Assembly (NCBI RefSeq): GCF_036884655.1
Contig: NC_088356.1
Location: 17,966,001-18,030,000, forward strand
Direction of reading: 5' to 3'
Length of the DNA: 64,000 nucleotides
From: Musa acuminata AAA Group
Lineage: Eukaryota > Streptophyta > Magnoliopsida > Zingiberales > Musaceae
Part shown: positions 12,101-26,310 of the stretch, piece after piece
Numbering within the stretch: position 1 is the stretch's first letter
How the letters are laid out: each line of letters opens with the position of its first letter
The notes under the pieces: generated by a model
What the model was told of the DNA's origin: nothing
What the model saw: the letters and a program-made list of their open reading frames with translations, nothing else
The model's database searches: none
Made by a program: the position numbers and the translations under genes

Positions 12101-15100
12101 TTCCTGATGATGTTGATATATATAATACAAGGCAGTGAATACAATTAGATCACTATTATATTTAGCACCAACAGAAAATCTAAAAACCAAGGAAGCTATT
12201 ATCCCGTATTGCTTTCATGTTTTAGTCCTCTGGAGGTGCAAGAATATTAAATTCACATCCAACTGTTAAATCAATCTTAATTTATCATAAGATATATGAA
12301 GCATAACCCACTATAGTAGCATGCTCAGAGGTAATACTTTCACTTCCATCACACAGTCAACACATGATAACTCATTGATTCATTTCTGTAAATTTTCCTA
12401 CAGGTCCAAATAAGCATACAGAAAATCTCATACTATTTTGATATTTTTTACAACCCAAGAAATTAGAATACAATGATTTAGTCATTATATATTGCCATAG
12501 AACCCAATCATATCTAACATGAGCACATCATGTAAAAACTAAAGGATAAAATTAGAGCTACTGAGATTTTAGATCAATCATTGTGCATACCTTTTGTCTA
12601 GTAATCTCCCAAAGTGGACCTAAAGCAGGGTGGAGAAAAATAAGAAATGGGGGCACAGAATTGAAGTATATGCTGTTGTCCTCAATCTGAGAAAATCAGC
12701 AAAAGAAATTTAATACCAAGGAATTAAGCACAACAGAACAAATTATATTGGAGTATAAATTTTTTTCAGTAAAAACAAAATTTTATTTTCTCAAGTTGGT
12801 TTGATGTTTAAAGCACTGAGGAGCGGCAATGAGCCAAACTAAGACTAGTCAGCTTTACAAATCGACACCCATGTAATGGAGAAAGTATGAAATAACACGA
12901 GAAACTTTACAAGCTAAAACTTAAAAAATATAAAATAAGATGATGGCAAAACATTGAAGTAAATTCTAGTCCCACAACCTTAGTGACTTGAACCCTGATT
13001 ATCAAGTTATGTATTATGGTGCCAAATGCCATTGATGCAAAAATGACTCCAAGATCAACTCCAGATTGCTTGATTTAATTAAGCAAGTCAAGGTCTTGAT
13101 TTGACAATTTCTATATTTTCAATGATTTTTTGTTGGTTTTCAGTAAGTATCCAGATTCCATGAATATGAATTGACACTTGGTTCAATTTTGTATTGATTT
13201 TGATTTCAGATTTTAGCTCATATTGAATCACTGTCTCAAATTTAGTTATTTTGAGTTAGGCCTTAGAAACCTATCTAGAAGGCTTCTAGTAGGGACATTG
13301 CCATTTACACGTGTCGCTTGACTGAGATTTTACTGGAACTATTGTATATTATTCTAGAATTTAGATTAACGAAATGTTTTGAGTGACTATTTCCTAAACC
13401 AAGAGATCTTGGATTCAAATCCAAATCAGATCTGCATTGAAAAGGAAGTCAGCAAATACAAGAAGGAACAGTGTATATTTCATACTTCAAAGAGAATTCA
13501 AATCATGAAACTTTTAGAAAATTTAACTAAAAAAAGAAAGATCTCAATAAGAAGATCAATCAACTAGAGAGAACAAAATCCAATCATAGAAGATATGTTG
13601 TATTTTTCCTTTTCAAAAACCTTCTGTAACGAGGTTTCTACCAAACCCCACAAATAGGAGTTTAATTATTATATCGTAAGATATTTTGATGAAATGTTAG
13701 ATGTTGATTAAAGGATATATAACCTTGGTTTTTTCTAGTAGGAGAAAATAAATCCATTTGATATTTCAAAAATCTTGGTGTATCCTTGTTGGTAGGCATG
13801 TGTTGGCTAGAATATATTGTAGGGTATTTCTAGGAGACATATATTGGTGCTTGTAGAAGAAGTTCATTTTTTTAATATTATTCATTTATTTTTTAGACGA
13901 GATGAATGTACAACTAAATATATTTTCTTATTCTAAATTTATTTAGCATCAACTTATGATTACAGATTTAAAATCATGACCTTTCTTTATTTATCAAATA
14001 TCTTTCAGTCTTTTTTGTCTTCTTAAGGTATTATGTTATAATATTGTTGTATAATTAATAATTTATATATATCTGCTCGTCAAGTTTTGGCAAATACAAT
14101 AATATGTTTATGTTTTTATTTGCATCCTACAATATATTATTTTTTAAAGTTAAAAATATTAAAGTTTCTTTAAAAGATTATGTATGTATTGTACTTGGTT
14201 GCCACACCACAAACCATGGAGACTGGAATAGCATACGAATTACAAAGAACAGATACTTCAATATGCCTAGTCTTTTAGAAAAACACCAGGATGCAAGTAA
14301 AAAAAAAAAACAAACATATTATTGTATGAGACAAAGCTTGACAAGTAGATATATAACACAATCCATTATTTTAAATCTGTAATCATGAATTGATGATAAA
14401 TAAAAGTGGAATAAAGAAACATACTAGTTGTCTATCCATCTCGTCTAAAAATTATATGAATAATATTTTAAAAATAAAATTCTCATTGAAACACCCATAA
14501 GATCCTTTTAATAATTATTTTAAAAATTATAAAACTATTTATCTTATATTTATCCAAGAAATATCCTCCAATGTAACATATCCAAAACATACCTAATAAA
14601 GGATACACCAAGATTTGCAAAATATCAAATGAACTCATTTTCTCCTTTTAATTATGAAAATATTTTAAATAGATAGATATGATAATAGGCAATAACACAG
14701 ATAGGCATTACTTTTTATGAAAAAAATGGCCCTACTATGACATAACTTTGATAACTTAATTAGCATGAGACATGGCTATTTAGCCCATTTCATCCTAGGA
14801 TAGGATTGAAAAAGGTGATGTCTTTACACGATGTCAATGCTCGAATGTGATAAGCTGAAGAAATGCTGAGAAGTCATACATGGACTATACTCAAGAATCC
14901 AAATATTTGGTACTTGCCCAATATATTGTGCGAAAAAACAAACGACTAAAAACTCATCCACTCTCAAAATACAAAGTACTACACATATGCAAGATTTGTA
15001 TTGCAATGTGATAATTGGTGACATTTTAATTCAAACACTAAATAGTAATAGGTACTAGTAAGAGAGGACTCAACTAAAACCAGCAACTAAACGATTTTTC

Positions 15101-18100
15101 TCATGATAAGTATTACTATGGACATAAAGTGTCAGGCTATTTCAATATCCATGGTAACACTCGTAAGATAGTAACAAAGTGCCAAAAGAATATCCTAGTG
15201 CATGAGACTCCCACTAGGTCAAAGAAGATCAATGTTCATAGCGATATGCAAGTAGAGATACCATTTTCATGACACAAACCTTGCTCACTCAAACCAAAAA
15301 GGATTGATTTCACGGTGATGCTAAAGCTTCACCTTCCAATAACTAAGTATATGGAATCAAGTTGTAGCATTGAAAGTATGGTATGCAATTTCGAATGGTA
15401 TCGCCCGGTACAGGCGATACGTACCGGTCCGACGGCATACCGGTACGCGGACCGCCTGCTACCGGATGGACCGTGCTATAGTGCTACAGTGTTACACTGT
15501 AGCAGTGCTACAGTGCTACAGTAAGAGGAAATCGCTCGGTAAGCCCTGATGTATCATTCGGTATGCCCTGGTGTACCACTCGGTACACTGGTACCGTACC
15601 ATACCGAGCCAACCTCGAAACATCAGTACGGTACGGTATTGCATACCTTGATTGAAAGTCTATCTATATGTTGGCATAGAAGATGTAACTTTTTTGGATA
15701 GTAAAACTAACACGTGGACACAAATCCAAGACAAGTATAACTCTCAATCAGACCAAAGATGTCAGTTGTGAAACTAAAAGATAGGACACAATTGATAGGC
15801 ATCAAGTGGTGCTAACTAAAAACAAACAGCCACTGTATTGGTTCAAAACAAACCTTGTCCACCTTGAAGTGTTCATCTAAGAAGACACATGCAACCAATA
15901 TTTGATTGCCGCCATTGCAGCTAGTACTTCTGTTCATTTATAAGAGGGTGCTGGTCCATACAACAGAAGTTCCAGAAGAAAGACAATGCCAATGAATGTC
16001 TTAAGGCAATTGACACTTCAACAAATATCAAGGGCATGGAGTATGGAGAACAACCAGGTCCAATCATTTGTTAATGCAAGTGCTTGCAGGACCATATTAA
16101 TAACACAACAGATTTATAGAAATACAACAGTTGGATGAAGAAAAAAAATCATATGATTTTAATTACAGCAAGAATCCAGTGCTAATCAAGATTAAATCTT
16201 AACTAGAATGAAATACCTTGGGGATTTCTATATCACAAGATGAGAGAAGTTCATAAGCATTCCGCAAGACATCCAAAAGCGCACCATCTGGGGTCTGCAC
16301 ATGAACAAGTATTAAAGAGGTAGTTGAATTTCAGACTCAAATTTGAAAGAACAAATAAATTTTGGATATGTCTTAGGTTCAAAAAGGAGTCGTTAGTGGG
16401 AAAGATATCATAACTTTGCTCCACTTCAGAAAACCAATCAAATAAACAGAAGCTCTTGTTGGTCATGTTTGTCATTATTGCATGCAAGTGTTACACCCTA
16501 GAGTATGATGCATGTTTGATAATGCATGCCACCTTAATTGTTATTAATAACTAACAAAAAATGTCAAAAGAGAAATTCATCAATCAATAAGTTATTGTGA
16601 ATTTATTTTAGTATTTAAGCTTCACAAACCTGATGCAATGAATTGCTTGTTTGTTTCCTTTTCCTTTTGGCTGATGAAGTGACCCTTTTTCTTTCATTAT
16701 ATACAATGAATGTATCGAGAACAGCTGTAAATAGAAAACATGATTTAAAGCTCCTTAGTAAAACCAAGCAAAGGCAGACAAGATTATGTCCTAGGATGGT
16801 AACAAAAGCATAATGACCTCGTACATTCAATGTCTCCCAGGCACCTAGTGTTACAAGTATTCAGAAAGTTATCTGCAATATTTTGCATCGTACACTCTAG
16901 CCTACCTCCAAATGCACTGCAACATGGAAAAGGATAGAGGGGTAAATAAGGATGGAGCCATTATGAAACGCCAAAAAATGAATTGCCCATCATGAAAACA
17001 TTTGGCATGGACCATCAGTCCCTAATAAAAACATGTAAATGCTTTTCTTATGTAGACTATCGTTGCGATGTACTATATTCATTTAATAGAAAATGAGCAT
17101 AAAAAATTCAAAAATGGTATATTAAAAAGCCCTTAATAAAACATAAGTTGTGTTGCAAGATCTGATAGTGGGAAACATTTCTCCTTATTTAATAGGTTAA
17201 CAATGTTTCATGTTAATGATGCAATGATAACAACTCAGAAGCCCAAACCCAGTAGTCATCATCAAGTCAATTAATTGTATGCAAACATCCAAGCTACAGT
17301 ATCCAAGTTGAAAAGCAAATGTATATTATACAGCTAATTATTATCCAAAATTAACTCAAAAACATAAGTAAAATTTATCATTCATCCATGTTGACGAATG
17401 CTTGTCATTTTTTAAAAGGAATATTGTCCACCCAAGGATCATCTCATATGTTAGTATGACTGATTGACTTTAGAGAATCCTAAGTATTATACTCATGCCA
17501 AAACAAGATCAATACAAAAATAACAATACAACAAATACTCAGACACATGCATTATTCCTATAAAGGAATATGGTCATAGGCAAAAGAGATTATACATTTC
17601 TAGTCCAGCAAAGTAGCAAACTATCCTGGATAGCTCAATAACAATGAAGACATATTCTATACATTTATTAAAAATACATTGTGTGATATTCAGATCGTTT
17701 GGTATTGGTCATGCCCTGACATTATTGCATGAGAATTTGACAAATGTACATATACTTCAATATGATTTTGAACATTTCCTCCTCTCTGGTAAAAGCAGCT
17801 CATGAAGGCCTATCTAGGTTAGGGAACTAACAATTGATAAGAGCAGCAACCAGATAACATGAGGTAATCCCTACAGTTGAGGTTAGGACAGAAAGCAGAT
17901 ATGGTTCTTAACATTCAGCACTACATAATTCTTATACTTTATATCATTCCCCCAAGATTCTTAGAAGCTTTTCAGGAGTAGACTACAAAAATATGCCTCA
18001 TTTTATGAAGTAATTGATGGCTCTTGTTCTGTGCAATGTTTCCTTTGTGGAAATAATATATTTATTATACACTTAAATCAACATTTGGCTCTTGTAAGTG

Positions 18101-21100
18101 TCTAATTGTACAATTCTGGGAAAGACAATTTAAAACAAATATACAATTAAGAAATTGCCTTGCAAACTCATAAAATAAATTAGCAAACAGTAGTCAGGTA
18201 GTTCATTGAAGATGCAATACAACATAAAGAATGCTTTGTTTCAAATATAAGGAGAAGCAAGAAAAGACAGGGAGATGAAAAACAATATCATTTCAGTTCA
18301 TGAGCAAGCTTTGAAGTAATCAAATTCACACTGCCAATTAAATTCTCAAAATTTGTGACACTGCATTGTATAGCAATGAACTTATTCATAAGACAAAAGC
18401 TATTCCATCAGTGGGTGATCAATAGTAAGTAAATCTAACATAGAACCATTAACTGACAAATCTATAAGATACTTTTTGTGAGAATTTGTACCTATGCTGA
18501 ATACCAAGATGATCCACATATGAAACTGGCTTTTTCAAATTCAATACCATGCCTGGCAAGCAATTTGTACCCCGACAAGATCCAACTTTTTCAGCAGATT
18601 TCAGATCAACATAAAGAATATTTGTGTTTGCTGGAAACTGAGGCTGCAAGCTAAATCACAATGAAGGAACAATAAACACCAAAATGATACCCCAATAATA
18701 TATGGAATGGAGATAATCCAGGAAGAATAATGAGAAGAAATACACGACTCGCTACCAGTAGCAACATGCTAATTCTGCAAATAAAATCTTATGCATCAGA
18801 GGTCACTAATGATGTCAGTAAGAACAAAATAAACAACAAAAATGACAGCTTGAATGTATTTTGAAAAGGATCAAAGTAGTCATTCATTATTTCGATCAAA
18901 CCACAGAGGTGTGTCTCAGTAAGTAAAGAGCAATTTCCTCCCAACAGCTCCAGGCTTATACATAAGATATGATGACCATTTACTAGAGTGCCAAGAATAA
19001 ATCCTGACAAAGCCTTTTCCATTAATAGTTTTATAAATTAAATTCTTATGAATCCCTTACATGCTAGATCAGCTTCTTCCAAATTACTAGAATGTTTGCC
19101 AGAAAAGTTCAACTACCTTCTAATGGTTTAAAATTACTTTAAGTATCATTATCGAGTTTCAAAAACAGGTGCTTAATGAACAAAAACAAAGCCATCACAT
19201 AGATACATGGATAAGATATAGTACAAAACTATAAATGCTTTAGATGATATCTTGTCAAATTCAAACTAATAGGACAACTAACTTATTAACTTTATTAGTT
19301 TGAATCATTGATACAAAATGATTAAAGTCCAAATTGATAATGACAGACTCATCTATTTTTTATGAACCTAATTATTGATCCAAAACGCTTAGGCCCAAGT
19401 TAATGATAGTAGACCAATCAACAATCTAATTTTCCTCCCTTATCTGATGTAGGACTAAACTGGGTGTCACGTATATAGAATTTGATATTTAGGTTTTAAG
19501 AAAGTCAGATGCCTAGGACTACCTAGGTAGAAGGCCTAACTACTACATAGTATGCAAATGTTCAAGAAGGTCACCAGATGGATGGCCCTACTTGATGGAA
19601 GAAAGAAGCAAATTCCCAAAAGCCAGTAAATTTACTTTTATATGTATGAAAATTAATAATACATTTAGAAACTACATCTTCCCTCTTTAGAAGGAATAAA
19701 AAAAATAACAATATTATTCTCCACTCCAAATCCAGTAACTCAACATGAAGAGCAATTTGACTGAGTAAAATTTTCACAAAATAAATATAACAGAAGTAAG
19801 TCATCCTTTTTTTACAATACATGTCGCAAATAGAGAGCATACCTATCAAAAGAAGTAGGCCTATCCATAATGCCAAACTTCTCAAACTCAGTGTACTCAA
19901 TACATGTAATACCATAAGACCATGTCCTGTCATGGTTGTGTTTCTCAACAAGCACATTTACTCCTTCTGTTGCTCCTAAGTTTCGCTGACAGGAAGCAAA
20001 ACCTAATTTCTGCAGCACTTCAAATGTCAGGAAAAAATGTATATTCAATGATAATTCTTGTGTCTAAATAAATTAGTAACTCAAACTAATAAAAGAATAG
20101 AAAAAGTGATCATTATTTTACTCATAAGAAACTAAGTATACTAATTATCATGTATTTAAGTCATCCACATAGTCAAATAATCTTGATCAGTGATTTAAAA
20201 AGCGTTAGGCGCCAAGGTCCAAAAACACCCGAGACGCTAAGCGCTCACCTAGGTGCTCGCCCGAGCGAAACGAGATACTAAAATATAAAAATATATAATA
20301 TAATTAATAAATATAATTATTTCAATAAAAATATGATATTAAATTAAGAAAATCTTGTAAAATTACAATATCACATTAACAAAAATGTCTCAAAATTTAA
20401 AAAAATAACAATAATTTCAAATAAATAAAAATTAATAGTATTAAAATCAAAATAATATATTATTAATCTAATAAATAAAAATATTGTTACTAGTATATAG
20501 TTAGTAGTATACTGTTAATATACTATTAACAGTATATGAAGTGAGAAGAGTGTAAGAGGAAGATCGAGGCTACTGACTGAGTGTAGTGGTAGCGGGAGCG
20601 GGAGCGGCAAGCGACGACAGTGGCAGTGATAGTAGCAAGCAACAGCAGCGGGACTGAGAGCGGCGGGTGACAATAATGGCAGAGGTAGCAGCGAGCAACA
20701 ATAGCGAGAGCGGGAGCGACGAGCGACGATAGTGGCAGCGGTAGAAGCGGGCAGCGAGAGCAGGAGTGGCGACAGTGGCAGTGACAGCGGTAGAAACGAG
20801 CAGCGGTAGCGATAGCGGGGGCAGCGATAGTGGCAGCGACAGCGGTAGCAGCGGCAGCGACAGCGGGAGCGGCGAGCAAGGTTAGGGTTGGGAAGTCGCG
20901 AGAGGAAGGCTGATATCGGTGCTTTAGTTGGTTCGATTGAACCAACTAAAGCACTAGAGACTGAACCAGACCTAAAATGCTGGTTCGGTCACCTGGTTTA
21001 ACTCGGGCGCTCGCCCGAAGCGCCCGACGCCTGGGCTCGAGCGAGCGCCCAAGCGGCGCCTCTTTGAAGCGTATCACCTAGAAATGAAACGAGGCTATTA

Positions 21101-24100
21101 GGCCTCGCCTTGCCTGAGCGCCTAGGCGAGCGCCCAAGCGCCTATTGAAATCACTGATCTAGGTGTCAGCATAGGCACTCAGGTAGTAGCCAAGCCAATT
21201 TCAAGAAAAAAGTCACTTCATTCTGGTAAAGTTAAGCTAATTTAGAAACATCACTAGAGTTTCCAACAATTTTTTAGAAATATCAGCCTACCTCAATTTT
21301 TGTAGCAAAATATCGATAGTCAAAGTCCTTGGAGGATGTATTACAATAAGTAATTGAACCCAAAGAGTTCTAGTCCACCTTGTGATATCAACCTAGTACT
21401 AGATGACATCACTAGAAAAAAATAATAATAACAAATATACTGAGCAGCACCAAGAATGGTCATTACTGGTGCTTGGCTGCAGCCCTTTTAACATTGCACA
21501 AAGAAGCTCCTCTGAATGTTCCAAATGCTTCACATTCTAATTAAAATTAGAGCAGGGACTCACCATATACTATAGCAATTATTAACACCCTAATCAATGT
21601 CTTTCTTTCTCAAGTGCAATTAAACCTAAAGTAGTGTTGACACCACAGTCAACACAATTAAAAGCATAGCAAACCATAAATTTACACCTTGTCATAGTGC
21701 AGACCTATTCCTGCCAATGCCAAAAGTGTCAAGTCAGTCGCAGCCACAACATTACTGCAGCAGGAGAACATAGAATCACTAATAAAAACTTTGAAAGATT
21801 AGTTATTGGACTTTCTACGCTACATAATACATAGAGAAAAAGATAACCTGACTTGTCGAACAGTAGCACCTTTTCTTCCATGATCATAGAACCATTGGAA
21901 TATGCATTTGTCATTTGCAAGCTTCCAGATTGCGCCATGACCACCAGGTTTGCAGACTGGTGTGAGTGGTCTGGTTATCAACCAGCGACCATCTTCAGCA
22001 GCCAAAACTGGCACCAGAGGCTGTGGGATAACATATATAGAAGAATCAGTGAAACAAGACTTGGTGGCAACATTAGGAGACAATTATGTGCATTTACTTT
22101 GAAATCCTAACAAGATTTGCATTAAAGAACACTAAGCATATTACAATACAAATACCTGTTCAAAAAGCCGAAATTTTTCTTTGCTTCTCCCAAACCATCT
22201 GAATTTTTCACAGAGTGCAATTAAGTGATTATGATTGTTCTTCACTGAACTTGTCATGATTGCAACAGGAGTTATACATTGTTTCCCATAGATCTTGAAA
22301 TAAAGGAACTCTCTAGCCTGGAATTCAGCACGGGTTAATTAGCTTTTCTAGTTGAGTAAATCAGTTATAATATTAAAAGCACATCCTGGCTCCCACAAGC
22401 CAATGAAGATGTCATATAGGCAGCAATGAATCAAACAACCCCTCATAAGAACAAAAAATAACCTGATCAGCTCATATCTCAAATACGTACATAATTATAT
22501 CTGTAAAATAACCTATAGCTGCTTGGTTAAGACAAATTGGAAAAGAAAATAATCCATTAACTGGATGTAAGCCTAATAATAATAATCTAGAGTTATTGGC
22601 TTGGTAGGATCTCCACAATCACTATGTAAAAGCAGAAGAGGATATATTGTTCAACATGAAATATCCACCACTTATTTGCATTTATTTTCTAGATCTTTTG
22701 GTAAATTTTCACCAAAGAAACAGAGAAGGAAGACAGACATGCACACGAGAAATATATCACAGAAGATAATTTTTCACCATTATATATATGTAAAGCAGAC
22801 TGTCTTGGTCCACACTTTATTGGTTATAAGATATCTATTTTCAAATATTAAATAGGAAAAATGAACCATCTGAAGAGAAGTAATAGATAAGAGTTTGAAA
22901 TGCTTCCTAAGATAGAGAAAGAAATTGGATTCACCACAAAATATAACTCATAGATTAGTTCAGAAAAATTTCCTAAAATACTAACAAGAATATTTCCTGA
23001 TAAAGATAAGGGCAATTAAATGAAACTACTATATCCTCAAGAAAGACTTTTACCCACTAGATCACAGATGTCATAAGTTCCCTAATACTTTCAGCGGAAA
23101 ACAACTTCTAGTATGAATTAAATATCATCCTGTATCAAACAGTGTACAGCACCATGGTAAGTTGGTAAGTACCACTTAATTATAGCCGATACAGCTAGAA
23201 CATTTGGTGCTTTTTATTGCTTCATATGTTAAAGCTCACAAGAACATAATATACACTAAAAGTGAACATGTAAATATAGTAGGTCAGGTTTCTCTCCTTG
23301 GAAAAAAAATGTTGCTACTGGAGAAAAGAGAGAAAAATTATATCATAATCTGTTTCTTAATTGGCGGTTATGAGTTCATATAAAAATATTAACTACACCA
23401 ACTCTGTAATCATATAAATCTAATACATATACACATAATAATCAGATGTACAAAAGATAAGGATTCACATTGCTTTAAAGCAGGTGTTGTTGTAAAATTG
23501 TATGAACCATAAATTATCAACAAAATAATTAAAGAACTAACAAAATCCAATCAATGATATTTCTTTGGAAAAAATGAAATAAAAATGACAATAAAAAAAC
23601 AGAACAAAAAGAATTGTATTTGTAAAAAGCATAACATCCTTGTTTAGATTAAAAGAATCTACATCTTGTACCTGGAGATCTCTAATTAAACCTTCCAATA
23701 GAGTTCGTCCACAAAATGGAAGTAGTGCAGCAGGAAGACATTCACGTGTGTTGGGGTCAACCAAACCAAGACGGTCCCCTGCACCACCAAGCGGATAGAT
23801 TTCACCTAGTTTCGGCAAACCCTAGAGGTAATGAAACTTGCTTAACAACTTCAGAAGGTTATCATAGCAAATGTATAGAAGGACAAACATTTATAACATA
23901 TTTGAGGTTTACCAACCTCAATTCCCCATAGAGTTGCTTGAGATGCATCCTCTGTATTTTCCAGAAGATCAAGTCCTCTAGGAACATGAAGCTTTACCCT
24001 CTCACTTCCTCGAGCCTTGTAAGAGTGAAGATATGAATTCATAGACTGTCCATCAACTTTCGAGGACGAAAGAAGCTGTAATGTCATTACTTGATACCTA

Positions 24101-26310
24101 AGTAAGAAAAAAGAATATATTTTACTATAGTCTTAAATCTTAAATATATGCATCAAACGTTAAAAAAAAAATATTAAATATTGCATCTAACATCTTCATT
24201 ATTTATACTAAAATGGTTAAGAGGAATCCCATTTTGCTTTAGTTTGAAAAATGCTTCGTAAATTAAACTATCTAAACTGTAAATTCTTGTGTATTTTAAA
24301 TAATTCACCATAACCATAATCATAAGCCAACACTTGAGTATCCATATAACACCTGGACTTGGTCATGTCCAAGACCAAGTCCTTTGTAAACAAGATTCCC
24401 AATTTTAAGTACTTGTGTCTCCATCTTATCTCACTACCTAATGTCTAAATATAAGCTTACAACATCAACCCCACGATAAGGCCATCCAGAGCAGATTACC
24501 ACATTTGCATACTGTCACAAAAGGGTTAATCTTCATTGATATTCTATTGGAGGATCTTTGAATTTAATTTAGTTCATCTTAGTTGAGACATCCGATTGGT
24601 TAGTGCATTATTGCACAAATCACAGGTTTCGGGTTCAACTCCATGTGTGAGCATCATATACAATGTCATTTAATATGACAGACTTCTAATTTAAAAATTA
24701 TTAATTCACATATGGTTTTGATTAAGCAAACAAAAGCTCGAAATTAGAGAAATAAAGATAGAGGAATCAAAATAAAGCCAAAAAAAGTTCTGCAGAAATA
24801 TCTCAACCAAAAGACAATACCTCGGCAATAAAGCTCACTTAGTCCGCATGATTTTGAGGTGTCTTTGAAACAAACTTCTTTGTTTACAAATTAAAGAAAG
24901 AAAGGAGAAGTAAATGAAGGTCATCGAAGGCAAGGTGTTGCATATTGGCTAAGTCCAATCTGAAATTCCGAGTTTGATTTGGGTTGTTATAAGATGATTT
25001 TGTCGTTTCAGATGATTCTACAAATCGAAATGGTAGGGTTAGTTAGATGGCAGTCAGTAGGATTAATTCAGCTGGAAAAGGTTTAGTAGAATCTTCTTGT
25101 GAATATATATCAAGATTAGTAGAATGGATCATGGGAAGGAAAGGTAACCTGAATCAAACATCAGATGTTCATCCATAAATAAGACCTTGCTTTTATTTTT
25201 TGAGAAAAAAAAACACAAACACCATGTTTTATCTCTCCACACGAGTGAAAGAACTAAATAATAATTCCCCCAAGAGGAAGAAAGTTATAAATTATTAAGA
25301 GAAAATTTGAATTTAGAGGATATATTCATGTTGAAAACTCAAACATATATCCAATTGGAGAGGAGTATTTTACTTGTTGGAGAAGGGAATATTCAATTGT
25401 TTACCAAAAGAAAAGGAGTTATACTTTCAATTCTTTTATCTTACACCTTTATTGCTCTTCTGCTAGTTACAATTTCTTTCACCCTTCTGGTGCTAAACAG
25501 AAAACTTTTATAGGAAAAGAATCCTGTATAAAGTGATTGCAGTAAATCTTTCATTCCTAGTCCAACTTAACAAATAGAAGTCTACCAAAAGATAAGGTAA
25601 TGAACAACAAACTCAACTCACCCAATGATTCCTCCAATGCAATCATAGAATTCCTCGACTTCTTCCAGAGTATGTAAAAGCATCTTCAGCTGGTCAATTT
25701 CGATATCCCCAATGTCCCGCTTGCTACGTTCATTACCGCCAATCTCATTGCCGTCCAAACTCCACTTTTCAATCATATCCGCCAATGCATAGAATGCTGT
25801 CCGTAACGCGCTCCTCTCTGCCTGATGAAGCTGGCCGCCCCAATCCATCTCCGCGCCAAGAACATGCTCCTGGCCGCCGGCGACTAGGCATTTAAGCAAG
25901 AACACCTCGGAAGCCTCCAACCGATCAAGGACCGGGTGCGCGGACGGCCCAAAGAAATTCCTAACCCTAGAATCGGCATCGAGAACGTTTAGCCGCTCCG
26001 CGAGGCTCTTCGCCGCGAGGAGGCCAGAGCGGAGAGCATCAAGGTGGGCAATCTCCTCACCGAAGTCAAATTCAGGTGCCGGAGCTTGCTCAACGGGGAC
26101 AGTGGAGACGCGAAGCCATCGTAATGAAGAGGAAGAGGACGGCGATAGCGAGGGGGATGTGGAGGGGAGGGGTCGTCTGAAGAGGAGGGTGCGAGATTGG
26201 GATTGGGATTGGGGAAGAGAAAGGGAGAAGAGGAAGGGGAAGGAGGGAGAGGAGAGGGTTTGGGGGGAGCAGAGGGAGGCGTGGAGAAAAGTAGAGGAAG
26301 TCGACGCCAT
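9186..26310 (-). CDS. UGP3: Chloroplast UDP-glucose pyrophosphorylase 3 (UTP-glucose-1-phosphate uridylyltransferase 3)
   Basis: It makes UDP-glucose from UTP and glucose-1-phosphate in the plastid; in Arabidopsis UGP3 supplies UDP-glucose for sulfolipid (SQDG) synthesis. Exons (plus coordinates, 5' to 3'): 26310-25622, 24097-23917, 23821-23672, 22317-22156, 22020-21848, 21754-21688, 20009-19843, 18650-18492, 16916-16825, 16724-16630, 16294-16217, 12686-12591, 10154-10080, 10009-9918, 9841-9679, 9609-9549, 9298-9186. All introns are GT-AG and phases join to 870 codons, close to the roughly 880 of the family. Residues 1 to about 60 are Ser/Pro-rich, like a transit peptide. Nucleotide-binding loop GGAGDRLG is 302-309; KPGGHG is 418-423; later blocks include [10 protein letters not shown] and HPALGPLWE. 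The start is the only ATG preceding the transit-like segment in frame. Exon 1 is GC-rich, later exons AT-rich. Weak donors: GTTGGT (intron 2), GTCTAT (intron 16). Identity is by family recognition. Confidence 0.95.
11632..11873. mobile_element. Non-autonomous hAT-like MITE in UGP3 intron 12
   Basis: 242 bp flanked by a perfect 8-bp target duplication, GTTAAAAC (11624-11631 and 11874-11881). Imperfect terminal inverted repeats: CAGGGTCTGCAGTACC on the left, against CAAGGTTCACAATACC read inward from the right. The interior is rich in GGTACC and GTACCGG motifs and short repeats of GCTACAGTGCTACAGT. No coding capacity. Eight-bp duplications and CA-starting ends are typical of hAT elements. It is related to 15377-15650. 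Confidence 0.85.
15377..15650. mobile_element. Non-autonomous hAT-like MITE in UGP3 intron 11
   Basis: 274 bp flanked by a perfect 8-bp target duplication, ATTGAAAG (15369-15376 and 15651-15658). Ends: TATGGTATGCAAT on the left, against CAAGGTATGCAATACC read inward from the right. It shares TACGTACCGGTCCGAC, GCGGACCGCCTG, the GTGCTACAGT repeats and the GTACGGTACGGTATTG end with the element at 11632-11873. The two are copies of one family in the same relative orientation within one gene. Confidence 0.85.
20188..21156 (-). mobile_element. Internally deleted hAT element in UGP3 intron 6
   Basis: Ends are CAGTGATTTAAAAAGCG on the left and its near-complement ending GAAATCACTG on the right. They match the termini of the full element at 32251-36047. 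The flanking 8-mers ATCTTGAT and ATCTAGGT agree at 6 of 8 positions, suggesting an old insertion. It keeps the GC-rich subterminal repeats (variants of GCGCTCGCCCGAGCGCC), the AT-rich tail and a low-complexity GC tract (20570-20890) but has no transposase. Relative to the full element it is reversed. The 139-codon frame in it is low-complexity only. Confidence 0.85.

Noticed and set aside
20526..20945. 139-codon minus-strand frame with Ala/Cys/His/Pro runs
   Set aside because: Low-complexity translation of the GC tract inside the deleted hAT element.
25307..25513. 68-codon hydrophobic plus-strand frame
   Set aside because: Lies in UGP3 intron 1 on the opposite strand; AT-rich chance frame.
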